This document shows, piece after piece, positions 23,009 through 34,160 of a stretch of DNA of 64,000 bases. Source of the DNA: Cavia porcellus (taxonomy: Eukaryota; Chordata; Mammalia; Rodentia; Caviidae). The stretch lies in assembly GCF_034190915.1 (NCBI RefSeq), contig NW_026947509.1:29520767-29584766 (forward strand). The letters are read 5' to 3'. How positions within the stretch are numbered: the first letter of the stretch is position 1; every line of letters starts with the position of its first letter. Position numbers and translations under genes: made by a program. The notes beneath the pieces were generated by a model that was not told the DNA's origin, did not search any database, and saw nothing but the letters and a program-made list of their open reading frames with translations.

Positions 23009-23162
23009 CTAGGCCTGTGACTCCAGCCGGGCTACGGCCTGCTTCAGGTCCTGCACGGCAAGATCCACGTCAGCCCGGGTGGTGCTGCGGCCTACACTGA
23101 GCCGGAGCGCATTCCTGGCCAGGTCCCAGGGGACGCCACAGCTGAGCAGCACCGGAGACGGC
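23009..23162 (-). CDS. SCLY: SCLY coding exon 12 with stop
   Basis: 154 nt. One base completes Arg396, then [50 protein letters not shown] and TAG at 23011-23009. Acceptor CCACAG before GCCGTCTCC. Confidence 0.97.
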
Positions 23163-23546
23163 CTGTGGAGGACAGTGCCACTGAGAGGGCAGCCACAGGA
23201 CGCAGTGTCCCTGCATCCTTCCAGTTGGGAGACTTGCTGTCCCTTCTCTTGGCCCAGAGCCCCTCGCCTTGGCCTCGGCACCCCTCAACCAGGCCTTCAT
23301 GGGCCTGTGCTTCCCCAGAGGGAGCATGGAAGCCCCCAGAAGGGCGCCCCCTCCCAAGCCTCCTTGTACGGCGCTGCCGCTGGCATCCTGCACAGCCTCG
23401 GTTTCCTCGCTCAGAGTTGCTCCTCACGAGTCCTCTCCTGGGTGGTGGTGAGGAGAGCGATCGCTGCACACCCCATCTGGAGCGACCGCAGGCCCATGGC
23501 TGTCCCTGCCTCCACCTGAGCACAGGCAGTGTCCACACACACTCAC
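23163..23546 (-). other. SCLY intron 11
   Basis: 384 bp, no repeat or extra exon recognised. Confidence 0.85.
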
Positions 23547-23622
23547 CGGTCCCCGTGGTCCGAGTGGCATGAAGCCCCCACGCTGGCCAGCAGTGCTCGG
23601 CAATGGGCCAGCACCAGGTAGC
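23547..23622 (-). CDS. SCLY: SCLY coding exon 11 (catalytic cysteine)
   Basis: 76 nt, phase 1 in and phase 2 out: [20 protein letters not shown] then DHGD. The cysteine of [10 protein letters not shown] (Cys389 here) is the residue known to be essential for selenocysteine-specific cleavage. Donor CG|GTGAGT. Confidence 0.97.
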
Positions 23623-24441
23623 CTGCGGAGACAGCACCACACTGAGACCCAGGGTTACCCCCCCCCCGCGCCTCCCCCAGGACAGCAAGGGCCCTCAGCA
23701 GAGCCCAAAGACAAGGCTCTCTTGCCATGGCCAGTTACTACCCTGCCTTGTCAACCTGGCACTTCTGAAGGTCACCTCTGAGGCCAGGCAGGAGCCCACA
23801 GCGGGGTGTGGTTCAGTGACCACTATGAAGAAAGCAGCCATCTCTGTCACACTGAGTGGACAACAGCCACCCTGGATCTGGTGGGGGACAGAGGGTGCCG
23901 CCCCTTCACGTAGGAAGGCTGGTGAGAGGGCTGGAGCCTCAGCTTCCTTTCTGAGGACATGCAGTTCCATTCCTGGCCTCCAGTTAGGCTGCACACCAGT
24001 GACTCCCCAAGCTCCTGCAGGACCTCTATGGGACCTGGGATGTACAAAGTGTCCTCTCCTGGGGCCACGGCCACCCATTTGGGGGCCCCACATTGGGCCC
24101 TGGCCTGTTGCTGGCTGGAGAGCAGGGTCCAACTGCTTGTGAGGTGTTGTCTGGTGCTCTCTCCCTCCTTGTGAGCTGCCAGAGCCATGGCCTCTCTGGT
24201 CCCTTCCACTCATGAAGGTCATGAAAGTGCTGCTGGGAGCTGGGTGGTTCTGTTTCTTCCCGGACTACTCACCCCGGACCTGTGACTGAGCACCATCCCC
24301 TCTTCTAGTCTTTGTGGATGTGAGGTACGCAAGGCAGGGGCCAGCGGCCAGCGGCAAGGCCCCTGAGGCAGCTCTCAGGTATCAGCTGGGACCCAAACTC
24401 AAGTCCATGGGGAGGAGAGGCCAGGCAAGCCATGTGCTCAC
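23623..24441 (-). other. SCLY intron 10
   Basis: 0.82 kb; no repeat or extra exon recognised. A short C-run near 23656-23667. Confidence 0.8.
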
Positions 24442-24544
24442 CTTGGAGCTGGGGTCCTCGGATGGAGAAGTTGCAGGTGTTGGGGAGGCGCTCGGTGCCC
24501 GGGAAGCAGCTGTTTAGGTGGATTCTCCTCTGGCCAAATTCGGC
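24442..24544 (-). CDS. SCLY: SCLY coding exon 10
   Basis: 103 nt, phase 0 in and phase 1 out: [20 protein letters not shown] then [14 protein letters not shown]. Donor G|GTGAGC; acceptor TTCCACAG. Confidence 0.97.
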
Positions 24545-24643
24545 CTGTGGAACCAGAGAGGGTACAACGTGAGCCCTCTGTGCCTGAGGCCCCTTCCTAA
24601 ACCCCGATCCTCCTCCTGTCCCATGCCAGGCCCCTCCACTCAC

Positions 24644-24727
24644 CTCCAGCCTCTCCTCCAGGTAATCTCGGATGTCCCGCATGTGGGCCTCATAAGCCTC
24701 GCAGTTCTCAGTCACCAGCTCTGCGGC
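24644..24727 (-). CDS. SCLY: SCLY coding exon 9
   Basis: 84 nt, phase 0 to 0: [20 protein letters not shown] then DYLEERLE. It is separated from exon 10 by a 99-bp intron. Donor GAG|GTGAGT; acceptor TGTCCCCAG. Confidence 0.97.
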
Positions 24728-26161
24728 CTGGGGACACAGACACGGGGCCCAGGGGACCTGCTCAGTGGATGGGACACCACTGGCCATGGTGTGGAGGGCG
24801 GCAGGAGGCCCCTGAGGATGTGTCCCAGAGCCTGCGTCAGATGCAGGGAACAAGGACAGGAAGAGGCTGATGGATCTCCCAGCATGAGGCGAGGACCTGG
24901 GGGGTGGAGCCACCCAGCCCATCTGGGCCCCAGGGAGGTCAACAAGAGGCTGCAACAGTGGACAGGGGTCCTGGGAGAGGCCCTGGCTGGTACTGTGGTC
25001 AGGGACATGCGTGCATGTGTGTGCACAACTGTGTATGCACATGCGTTGGGGGGCTGCTCCCAAGGGGCACACGGAGGGCAGAGCCGCTGGTGGGCACCAC
25101 AGGCAGAGGACTCCAGGGTAGGCAATGGGCAGCACAGGCTTGGTGGCCGCTGAGGTGCAGCAGGGGAGGAAGAGGCCGTGGTCCAGGGCTCAGCAACAGG
25201 GAGGGAGGCCTGGCAGATGGCTGTGAGGACCCAGGGCCCAGACGGAGCAGGGCAGGGGTCTTGGGAGGGTGCTGTGAACTGGGCGCCCTATGGGGACGCG
25301 ACCCCAGGCCACAGTGGGCAGAACCTTGAGCCAGACCTTGAACCCAGAATTTTACAGCCAGGGTCCCATTGTCCCTGCTCATGTGGACCCCACTTATGGC
25401 CTTAGGCCTCACAGCAACACCCAAAGCAGCTGGCCAGTAAGTGCCGGCTGGGGTGGCTCGGGGTACAGCGCTGCTATGGTGTTCAACCACCAGCACCCTG
25501 CGCCAAATGCCACTCTCCTGCCAGGAGAAACTGAGACAGGCAAGGCCGAGCCCTTGGCTGCGGCAGGGTGGAAGGTGGGACACAGGGAACAACGGGCAGA
25601 AGAGGAAGCGGGCACGAGACAGGGCAGTGGCCATGAGCAGTGCCTGACTTCTAGGCACCACCCCACCTGTGCAGTCCCCACTGGAGGACAGGAGAGCATA
25701 GGGCCCAGGGTGCACAGCCTGCACCAGGCCGCAGTGGTCTCCCATGCTGCAGACCCCTGGGGGCCGAGCCAGCAGCACAGAGTCTGCGTTGTGCCAAGGA
25801 CAGTGCTGCCATCGGGAGGGACTGGCTCAGGGAGCTTTTCCTTCTCCCAGGGCCTCTTCTCTGTGCTACACCCACAGATTGTTTTGATTTTTGAGACCAG
25901 GTCCCACAAAATTCCTAGGTTCCTAAGTTCCTGGGGCTGGGATCCTCTTGCCTCAGCCTCCCGGAGTGCTGGGATTACAGGCGTGCACGTCTGGCTGACC
26001 CTTTCCCTTTCAAGGCCAAGCATGTGCCGCCCGCCCTAATGATCTCAAGGAATGAGGTTCTCTGGGCCAACACAGGAAACCCAAGTCTTCTCCTGTCCTG
26101 ACTGAGCTCTCCAAAGCCTGGGTCCCCCAGTGCCCTGGGGAGGGGCCGTGCATGGCCTTAC
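24728..26161 (-). other. SCLY intron 8
   Basis: 1.43 kb; contains an antisense B1-like SINE at 25878-25994. Confidence 0.8.
25878..25994 (-). repeat. B1/Alu-like SINE, antisense
   Basis: TTTTGAGACCAGGTCCCACA, CTTGCCTCAGCCTCCCGGAG, GCTGGGATTACAGGCGTGCA on the plus strand. Confidence 0.9.
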
Positions 26162-26198
26162 CTTCCCGAGGCCGGCAATCATTGGGGTGTTCTCTGTC
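26162..26198 (-). CDS. SCLY: SCLY coding exon 8 (37-nt small exon)
   Basis: 37 nt: one base completes Gly296, then TENTPMIAGLGK, phase 0 out. Donor AAG|GTAAGG; acceptor CTCCTGCAG. Confidence 0.96.
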
Positions 26199-27353
26199 CT
26201 GCAGGAGACAAGGGTTACGTGGTATGAGCAGACGTCCAAGGAGGGGTCCTGTCCAGGTGGAAGCCACATGGTAAAGAGCCCGCACCACCCCTCCTGGACC
26301 AGCACTGCAGCCGCCCCCAGCAGTGTCCACCCCGCCCTGGGTAGTCCTTATGGGTTGACACAGGCTGGTGTGGACAACGATCGGGATGGGGCAGTGTGGG
26401 GCGGGAAGAAACTGGGCATGGACTGCACCAGTGCCAGCAGAGGGCAGTGGTGCTGGTGTGGGCAGGGGTGTGTGTGCCCGGCCCGCACGTGTGCAGGAGG
26501 GGTCTGCCACAGCGAGGGCCAGGCCTTCACTGCAGGACAGAACACACAGTGGCCTCATTCTTCCTCATGGTCAGTCCCAGTGAACCGATTTCCTGGGCCT
26601 CCAGCTGCTCACACTGGTCAGAAGGCGACCGTCCCCTTGTGTCCCTGTGCCAGGTCCCTGGCAGTCCCGCTGGCCACAGCGCCCCCGGCCTCCTCCTCAC
26701 GCTCTTCCTTGGTGAAACATCTGTTAATATCTTCTGCCTGTTGAGTTTTCCCCGAGTTCTTTGTATGTCCAGTGTGACAGTCCTGTCAGGTCCGTCAGGT
26801 GGAAACATATCTTCCTAGCACTTAGCCTGTCCTCCCGTCGCCTCAGGTCTCTTGTGGAGCTTGTCCCGCTCTGAGGACGCCTGAGCTACCTGCACCCTGC
26901 ACTGGGCGCTTCTGTGTCAGGGCCAGGAGCACTGCCTGGCTGTAGATCCTGATGGTTCCCGGGGTTGTGTCCCCGTAAGTGTTATGCTCTGGGCTTTATG
27001 TGGAATTTCATGACTGCTTTGAGTTAATACTTTATCAGCTGTAAGACTTAGGCCAAAGTTCACCTTCCCCCACACTGGCACCAGCACTGAGATGGGTTCG
27101 TTCCAGCACCAACCTGACCAGCATTTGTCCGAATCACTGGGTGCTCTTCCTGCCCAACGCTACTGTGCCCTCATCTGCCTGACCACGGTTGTGGAGGCTG
27201 CAGGGGTAAGCAGCAGCCTGGAGAGAACGGACGCCCACAGAATGTGGTTTGTCTCTTTTATTTACGTTTTTTATTTCTTTCATCCACACTGTGTAGTTTG
27301 CAGTGTATAACACCTGTATTCTTTGTTCAGATCTGATGTTTTATTGTTTTTTG

Positions 27354-27500
27354 TTTTTGTCTTTTTGAGACAGGGTCTCACTATGCAGCTCAGGGTGGCG
27401 TTGGCTCACTTTGTAGCCCAGGCTGGTCTCGAACTTACAATAATCCTCCTGCCTCAGCCTTTCAGTGCTGGAATTACAGGGGTGCACCACCATGCCCGGT
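27354..27500 (-). repeat. B1/Alu-like SINE, antisense
   Basis: TTTTTGAGACAGGGTCTCAC, CAGGCTGGTCTCGAACTTAC, CTGCCTCAGCCTTTCAGTGC on the plus strand, with the longer dimer-like internal spacer. Confidence 0.92.
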
Positions 27501-28084
27501 TATTGCAAATAGTTTTTATTCTATGGTCTATCTGTTCATTACTAGTACACAAAGACCCAAGATTTAAAAAATATCTTGTGCCCATGACCTTGCTATAGTC
27601 ATTTATTCGTTCTAGACGACACCCGGCCTATTCCTTGGGATCTTCCTCACCATCATGGGCTCAAGTGGTTTGGCTAGGGGTAGATTTACTTCTGTGATGC
27701 AGGGTTGAACCGGGGTGCCGGTGCTACCTCTGCCGCCTCCCTCTGCCTTTCTCACCTGTCTGCTTTTGCTCCTTGTTCCTGCCCTATGGCACCGATGACA
27801 GGACCACCAGCGCCGTGTGGAGCAGGTATGTCCCTCAACAGAGGCTGAGCACTTGGGGCTCCACACGAAGCATGACATTGAAGCCAAGCTTTAGGCAGGC
27901 GCTCCCTGCGCTGGGAAATTTCCCTCTAACCCTACTATTCTGAAAGCTCTTAGCATGAATGGGAGTGGGTTTTTCTCAAGTGCTTCTTCTGCTTCAAATC
28001 ACAGGATGGCGTTATTTTTCTGTATGCGGCCCTGCAGTTTAGTTAAAAAGCATTTTCCACGAGGCTCGTGTGTCCTGAGGTGGG

Positions 28085-28400
28085 GTTTCTAAGGGCGACT
28101 GGATCACAGGAATGGATCCTCGTGGAGGAAGATCAGGCACTGACCAGATTTGAGCTGCATGGGCCGTGACAGGCGGGAGGGAGCCCAGTGTCCCACAAGG
28201 GCGTGGCTTCCTCACTCACTTTGTGCCCCAGTGTCAAGGGGCCTGCTGCCCTCGTCCACCAGGCCACCTGCCCTGGAGCAGCTGCCCAACCACTGAAACC
28301 TCAAGGAACCCTCAGCCAAAATCAGCCTTTCTCCGCTCAGCTGTGCCTGACAGGATTTTACCTCAGTGACAGAAAGCTGAGAACAGGCTGACTGCACGGG
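28085..28400 (+). repeat. Possible MaLR-type LTR fragment
   Basis: Its end resembles MaLR LTRs: AGCCTTTCTCC, then TTTTACCTCAGTGACAGAAA. Weak assignment. Confidence 0.35.
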
Positions 28401-28946
28401 TTAAACTCTGTGTCCTGACCCAGCCTGTCGCCCCTGGGGTAAAACCCACTTGTCTTGCTCGTACACATGCACTTCGTTACATACACTGGATTCAACTGTT
28501 GATGTCTGGGGAAAGACTGCCCCTAAGCACGAGGTTAGGGATGTTCATCTCGTTTGTTCTGGTACTGGTTTTGTGTTGGTTTCAGGGTAATACTGGCTCC
28601 TAAAACGCGATGCAAAGCATTCTCTCTTGTTTTCTGAAGGACAGGGCATGGAAACTGTGGTAGTTCTGTCAACACCTGGCAGAATTCTCTACTTCTCTGA
28701 GACTGCTATTGGGGGGAGTTTAAAAACTACAAATTCAATTTACAGACAGTTATAGCTATTCAAGTAGCCTGTTTCAAAAAAAGAAAACCAACCTGTCTTG
28801 TATGCAGCGAGCTGCGGGAGTCTGTGCTTTGGTAGCAGTGTGTCTATCACGGAAGCGTCCACCTGCTCTGTACAGGGTTGTCTGTTGCACCTTTGCTCCC
28901 CACACGCCCTCCTTCACTACTGCCCTGTTTTCCTCTTGTCAGGTGT

Positions 28947-29060
28947 TTTTTCCTCTTTTTGAGAAGGTCTTGTTATGCAGTCCAGGGTGGCCTTGAACTC
29001 ACAGCGATCCTTTGCCTCAGCCTCTGGAGCACTGGGATTACAGGAGTGCGCCACTGGCTT
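28947..29060 (-). repeat. B1/Alu-like SINE, antisense
   Basis: CTTTTTGAGAAGGTCTTGTT, GTGGCCTTGAACTCACAGCG, CACTGGGATTACAGGAGTGC on the plus strand. Confidence 0.9.
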
Positions 29061-29965
29061 CCTCTGTCAGTTTTGCTAGAGATTTGTTAGTTTTATTGAA
29101 GGTTTTTCCTTTTCCCTTCCCTTCTCTTACTTTTTCAAGTGGTGGGGATGGAACCTCTGGAACGCTGAGCTGCACTCCCAACTATAAATTTTCTAACTTT
29201 TCCCCCAAAGAACCAGCTCTGTTCTGCTGATTTATTTTCCTGTTGCCAATCGCACCAATTCCTGCTTGTGTCACCTCCTCCTGCATCCTGGGTTCCCGCT
29301 GCTCTTCCTTTCCTGGGACTCTGGGCCTGACTAATCCGAGGCCTGGCTACCCAGGTCACCCTGGGCTGGGTCTGCGGCAGAAAAGGTGCGTCGTTTGCAT
29401 TTTTACTCGGTTCACTGTGTCTCATTTTTCTCTCTGCTTGAGGTTACTTAGAAGTGTGCTTCTTGTTTCAAATGTTCTGGAATCTTCTGATCGCCTGCCC
29501 TTTGCACAGCTTGATTCTTCTGTGGTGGCAAACAATGAATGCTGACCATGGGCTGAAGCGGGAGCCACAGTGGCCCCTCCGTCCTGCTGGGTACAGTGGC
29601 CCAGCGATGAGGGAGTGACCAGGACACCAGGGAACCCGCCAGCCAGCTGTTCCCAGCTCTCCCTCTGGTCACGGAGTCTCTGACAGTGCGGTGCTGGCAC
29701 CAACTGACTCCTGCCTAAGACGTCACATGGGCACAGGAGCTGGGCAAGGAGGCCAGGTGCTCCGAGGCTGGCTGAGCCCAAAGACAGGTGCGGGGCACAG
29801 GATAACAAGAGGTGCTGGGTGCCCAGGAATAGTGACACTGGTCCTGACTCAGTGGTGACTGTACCGTGCCATTCCAGTGCCACCAAGAGACAGCGAAGCA
29901 GCTGATGTCACTGACCCCACACGATGGCACGGCAGCAGGTCAGAGACGGTCAGCCGTGTACCTAC

Positions 29966-30072
29966 CCTGGCCTGAAGTTCCGTTCCTGGCCACCTCCAAA
30001 CAGCATGGGGTACAGGGGCGTCAGTTTGCCGAGCCCTCGCACGTACAGCGCCCCGATCCTTGGGCCATAGAA
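29966..30072 (-). CDS. SCLY: SCLY coding exon 7
   Basis: 107 nt, phase 0 in and phase 2 out: [20 protein letters not shown] then [19 protein letters not shown] directly follows the PLP lysine. Acceptor CCTTGTAG; donor GG|GTAGGT. Confidence 0.97.
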
Positions 30073-30329
30073 CTACAAGGAAATGTCAGTTACTGGCAGA
30101 GAACTCTCTGTGAGCCTCCCTGGTTCCCAAGCTAAGTCTTAGAGGCCGGGAACAGCACAGGACTGCCCTTGGCCTCATGTGGCCCCGTGGCTCCCACCAG
30201 CCAGGGTCGCAGTGATCCTTGTCGAAGGGCAGCAGTGCACTTGTCTTGCCGGCCCTGGCTCACAGCTGGGTGCCTCTCCATGGAGGAGGCTCCCCCCCGC
30301 CCCGGATTGGGTGAGTGCTGCACACCCAC

Positions 30330-30494
30330 CTTGTGGCCCACGATGGTCAGAAAGTCCACGCCCAGGTCCTCCACATCCACACGCCTTTTCCCCAGCACCT
30401 GTGCGGCGTCCGTGTGCAACAGCACACGGGGCAGCCCTGAGGCTGCCCGGCTCCGGTTCAAGGCTTTCACACGCTGGCTGATTTCAGAGACCGG
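30330..30494 (-). CDS. SCLY: SCLY coding exon 6 (PLP-binding core)
   Basis: 165 nt, phase 0 to 0: [55 protein letters not shown]. The final Lys260 is the Schiff-base lysine by family alignment, and HTDAAQ is the cofactor-contact motif. Donor AAG|GTGGGT; acceptor CCCTGCAG. Confidence 0.97.
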
Positions 30495-30585
30495 CTGCAG
30501 GGAGATAAAGGGCTGGGAATGCGGCCTGGGGCAGGGGACAAAGGGAAGACTCGAGCTCCCGCATAGGGACCCGTAGGTGGCTTAC

Positions 30586-30713
30586 CATGACTACTCCAGT
30601 CTCATTGTTGGCCAGCATGATGGTCACCAGGCTGGTGGTCGGGCGCACAGCAGCCAGGACGTCATCCACCTCTGCCTTCCCACTCACCTTGGACACTGGT
30701 ACAAAGGTGACGT
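30586..30713 (-). CDS. SCLY: SCLY coding exon 5
   Basis: 128 nt, phase 1 in and phase 0 out: [48 protein letters not shown] is a hallmark of the NifS/SCLY family. The intron to exon 6 is only 91 bp. Acceptor GTCCTAG; donor ATG|GTAAGC. Confidence 0.97.
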
Positions 30714-30956
30714 CTAGGACGCAAACACACAGATCAACACCAGCCTCACGAGTAAGCTTCGCACTGATGTCTCTCCAAGACTGTAAAAGCTTATTTTCAA
30801 TGTTTGGAAGAGGGTAAGGAGGAAGGACAGTGAGCCACCGTTGCTGTGCGGAGAAGCTCGGGCCAACAGTGGAGATGGGGCACCAGGTGCTGCAAGTCAA
30901 AGCCGTGATGATGAGACACGCCATGCACTGCATAGCCACAACGGGAAGAATGGCAA

Positions 30957-31041
30957 GACTGGGGACACAGCTTAGTGTCACACGCGCCTTCCTGGCAAGT
31001 GCAAGGTCTGCAGTTTGATCCCTGGTACAAAAAAAAAAAGC
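30957..31041 (+). repeat. ID SINE (degraded)
   Basis: ACTGGGGACACAGCTTAGTG, TTCCTGGCAAGTGCAAGG, AGTTTGATCCCTGGTAC and an A-tail. Confidence 0.8.
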
Positions 31042-31239
31042 CAACACATGCAAGGAAGGAGAACGGTAGAGCAGGACCCTCGTACACTGCTAGTGAAACA
31101 TAAATTGCTGCTGCTGCTACCTTGGGGAGCAAAGGTCAAGTTAAATCACAAAGTTATCCTGGAACGGGCCTGTATGTTAACCTATGAGCCAGAAATGATG
31201 CTCATGGGCACAAACCCCAAAGAAAGAGCAACTGTCCAC

Positions 31240-31370
31240 AAAATACCTTAACACAGCAGGCACAGCTTTTCAGGAGGCTGAGGCACTCAAGCGTGGTGGG
31301 TTGGGAGTAGCTTGGGCAGCACAGTGAGACCTTTACACACATTATAAATATTGCCCAAAAAAGCAAAAAA
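31240..31370 (+). repeat. B1/Alu-like SINE (degraded)
   Basis: CAGGAGGCTGAGGCACTCAA, AGCTTGGGCAGCACAGTGAG, then an A-rich end. Confidence 0.6.
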
Positions 31371-31505
31371 CCCTTACTAGCCATGAGCTGATGAATGAGA
31401 AAATAATCGTCACACATTCATACAAAAGATGGCGGTTTATCCGTAGAAGGGACGCTTCCCTCAGTGCTAGCTTGGCCTCTGCCCACAGTCCTGGTGTTCA
31501 CTCAC

Positions 31506-31686
31506 CGGCCACCTGCTCCTCCACCAGGTGCTCCAGGGGTAGACGGATGGAGTCGTGCTCCACGGTGCAGGTGACGATGTGGGGCCTGGCCCCCTCCCCG
31601 GGGCTCTGCTGCTCTCCCTGGTCCCCTCTGGGCCCCTGTGTTTCCTGGAAGTGCTTCACTGCCGAGTGGATCACTAAGTTATTCGA
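31506..31686 (-). CDS. SCLY: SCLY coding exon 4
   Basis: 181 nt, phase 0 in and phase 1 out: [20 protein letters not shown], then the loop [20 protein letters not shown], then [20 protein letters not shown]. The central loop is the family's variable part. Acceptor CTCTGCAG; donor G|GTGAGT. Confidence 0.97.
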
Positions 31687-33124
31687 CTGCAGAGACAGAG
31701 CAGAGAGAGGACTCAGCACCATCCAGGGGAAAAAGCTGGAACACCCTGTCACTTGTTCACATCTTTGGTGTCTCATGCTCACAAAGAAAACAAAAAATCA
31801 ACCCTCAAGAAGTGCAGCCAGGGCTGTGCTGTCATGAAGCAGCCCAGGCAATGCGCTCCGCTAACCAGCTCCAACACCAACCAGCACCTGGGCCCTCGGG
31901 GGCCAGCAGATAGCTCGGCTGAAGGCTGCGCCCTGAGCACCAACCACACTGGCACTGAGGGCCTGACAGCATCTCCAATTCAGAATGCAGCAATTCTGAA
32001 CTGCGAGGGTTTCGAGGCCATGCACTGGTCCTTCCAGTCAGGAGGCCCACTGAGTTTGAAGCCAACCTGGGCTAGTGAGCTGAATGCCAGCCTGAATTAC
32101 ACAATGAGACTTTGTCAAAAACTCAAACCCAAAACAAAACAGAACACCACTCCCCAAAAAGAAGCAAAGGAAACACTTCTACACAGGGACTCTGAAGAGT
32201 CGTGGGAAGAGCCGGGCTTTGAGGACCTGGGTGGCTGTAGTGGCCCTGAAATCCCAAGGAAGGGGTCCTCTGGTCACACAGGAACTGAGGGTGCAGTGAT
32301 CTGAGGCACAGTGACATCCTTGTCCTATGGCCGAGGAGACACACAGGAGCATGGGGCCAGGAATGCTGGGGCCTGACCCGTGCAATGTGCCCGCCCAGAG
32401 GTGGTCCCCACCCTGACCAATGCAGAGCAGAGACACTGTGTGTATCCAAGTCTTCCCAGGGCCTGTCCCTGTCACCCAGGCAGCAAATGCAGCCTCCGCT
32501 TGCCTTCCCGCACATGCTGCTGCTTCCCTTGTGACAGAAGTCGGCACGCTTCCCCTGGTGGCCAGTGCTGTCTGTCCTTGGAGAAGCCTTGGTCACTGCC
32601 ACATCTCCAGGACAGGAACTCGTCGCCCACCAGGTTTAAAAATGATCACTCACAAGCTGGTCCTCCCTCCTCCTGCAGCTTTTTCTGAGTGCATGGTGAA
32701 GCAGAAGTCCAGTGACTTCTCTGAGTGGCCCTGCCTGGCCTGTCCACTGGATGGCTGTCCCCTCGACCACACAAGGGCTTGCCTGTCTGTCATCCGACTT
32801 CCAAGAGAGAGGGCTCTGTTACAACTGTGCCAGGCAACAGCTGGCCCGGGGCCGGCCTGGCCAGCATGGTGCACAGTCCCCTTGGGCGGGCGGCATGTCC
32901 ACCTCACCTAGTTGTCCACCCCACCAGGTGATGTGTGCTCCAGGCAGTTGCATATCCACCACCATGCAGGGTCTCACCACACTCCTCCCGGATGCCTTGA
33001 GCACTCCGGGGCTTTGGTGTTGCTGTGAATGAGTTTGCAAGATTCAACTACAAAGGTACCAGGTATCACTCTGTCCTAAAAACCAGTGACAGTACTGCAG
33101 GCAGCCACTTCCTGCTGGACTCAC
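31687..33124 (-). other. SCLY intron 3
   Basis: 1.44 kb. A degraded A-rich SINE-like stretch near 32040-32165; otherwise nothing recognised. Confidence 0.7.
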
Positions 33125-33225
33125 CTCAGTGCCCCCGGAAGTGAACACAATGTCCTCGGGCTTCCCGCCCAGCATACGCGCCAGGGCCTCCCGTGCTGTG
33201 CTGATGATGTCCTTGGCCTTTCGAC
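33125..33225 (-). CDS. SCLY: SCLY coding exon 3
   Basis: 101 nt, phase 1 in and phase 0 out: [20 protein letters not shown] then [13 protein letters not shown]. Acceptor CCCTCAAG before GTCGAAAGG; donor GAG|GTGAGT. Confidence 0.97.
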
Positions 33226-33544
33226 CTTGAGGGACCAAAAGAGAAGCTGTCACCACCACCTGCAGGCACACATCACACACTGAGGCACCCACAGCCAAAG
33301 GGAGGTTAGGACACTGATGAGGGCACCAGCCCAGGGAAAGCAGCAGTGTTAGTGCTCAGTGACGGCCACCAGACTCGAAGGATGCCATGGGAGCCACACA
33401 GAAATTGGGGGGAGGGCGAGACCTTCCTCTTACCAAATGCAAGAGGAGAGGGACACTGTACTCGCCTGCTGGGAGAAGGGAAGAACACTGCAGCACAACA
33501 GCATAGGTCCCGCTCGGGCTCAGACTCCAGCTATAGCTGGCCTG

Positions 33545-33650
33545 GGGTTGCCCTCACTATGTAGCCCAGGCTGGCCTCAACCCGTGGTGCTCTTCCTGCC
33601 TCAGCCTCCCAAGCGCTGGGATGATGGAGAGCACCGCCATGCCCAGTACT
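33545..33650 (-). repeat. B1/Alu-like SINE, antisense
   Basis: CACTATGTAGCCCAGGCTGG, TTCCTGCCTCAGCCTCCCAA, GCTGGGATGATGGAGAGC on the plus strand. Confidence 0.85.
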
Positions 33651-34002
33651 ACCCAATCTTATTTGTAAAACACTTGAGAAGGCAGGCGCTACCAAAAAAC
33701 ATATTATAAAACATCAAAGTATACATGTAAAAAATTTAAAAATATGCAAAGCATTTCTCAAAGTGTCTAGCATCAGGGCCAGCCGACAGTGTGTTAGTTT
33801 GTGATATCAGCTTTAACCAGCACTGCCTGCAGCTCCTGTCAAATGTTTGCTGAGGCCCAGCTGCTGGACGCACCCAGTCTGCTACCCTGGGGGTCACCTC
33901 CCTGCTACCACCTTCCCAGGGATGTCACCACTCTTTGAGTGTGACGCCCAGCCCAGACTTGTCCTGAGCCCTGGGAATCTCTGGTCCCTTCTCCCTTCCT
34001 CC

Positions 34003-34160
34003 ATGGTGCTGGGACTGAGCCCGACCAAGCTACATCCCCGGCCCTTTCCCTAGTCCCTACTTCGAGACAGGGTCTCGATCAATTGTTACGCTGCCCAGGC
34101 TGGGTGTTAACTTAGGGTCTTCCTGCCTCAGCCTCCAGAGGGCGGGGATCATAGGCAGTC
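34003..34160 (-). repeat. B1-ID composite SINE, antisense
   Basis: GGTGCTGGGACTGAGCCCGA and CTACATCCCCGGCCC (ID part), then TTCGAGACAGGGTCTCGATC, CCAGGCTGGGTGTTAACTTA and CTGCCTCAGCCTCCAGAGGG (B1 part). Confidence 0.8.

Larger units (their letters stand above)
26199..29965 (-). other. SCLY intron 7
   Basis: 3.8 kb, AT-richer than its neighbours. Holds two antisense B1 SINEs and a possible MaLR-like LTR (28085-28400). Confidence 0.8.
30714..31505 (-). other. SCLY intron 4
   Basis: 0.79 kb; holds a sense ID SINE (30957-31041) and a degraded B1-like SINE (about 31240-31370). Confidence 0.8.

Noticed and set aside
30484..31053. 189-aa minus-strand frame extending SCLY exon 5 into both introns
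   Set aside because: The flanking introns happen to be open. The splice signals, family alignment and phase restrict coding to 30586-30713.
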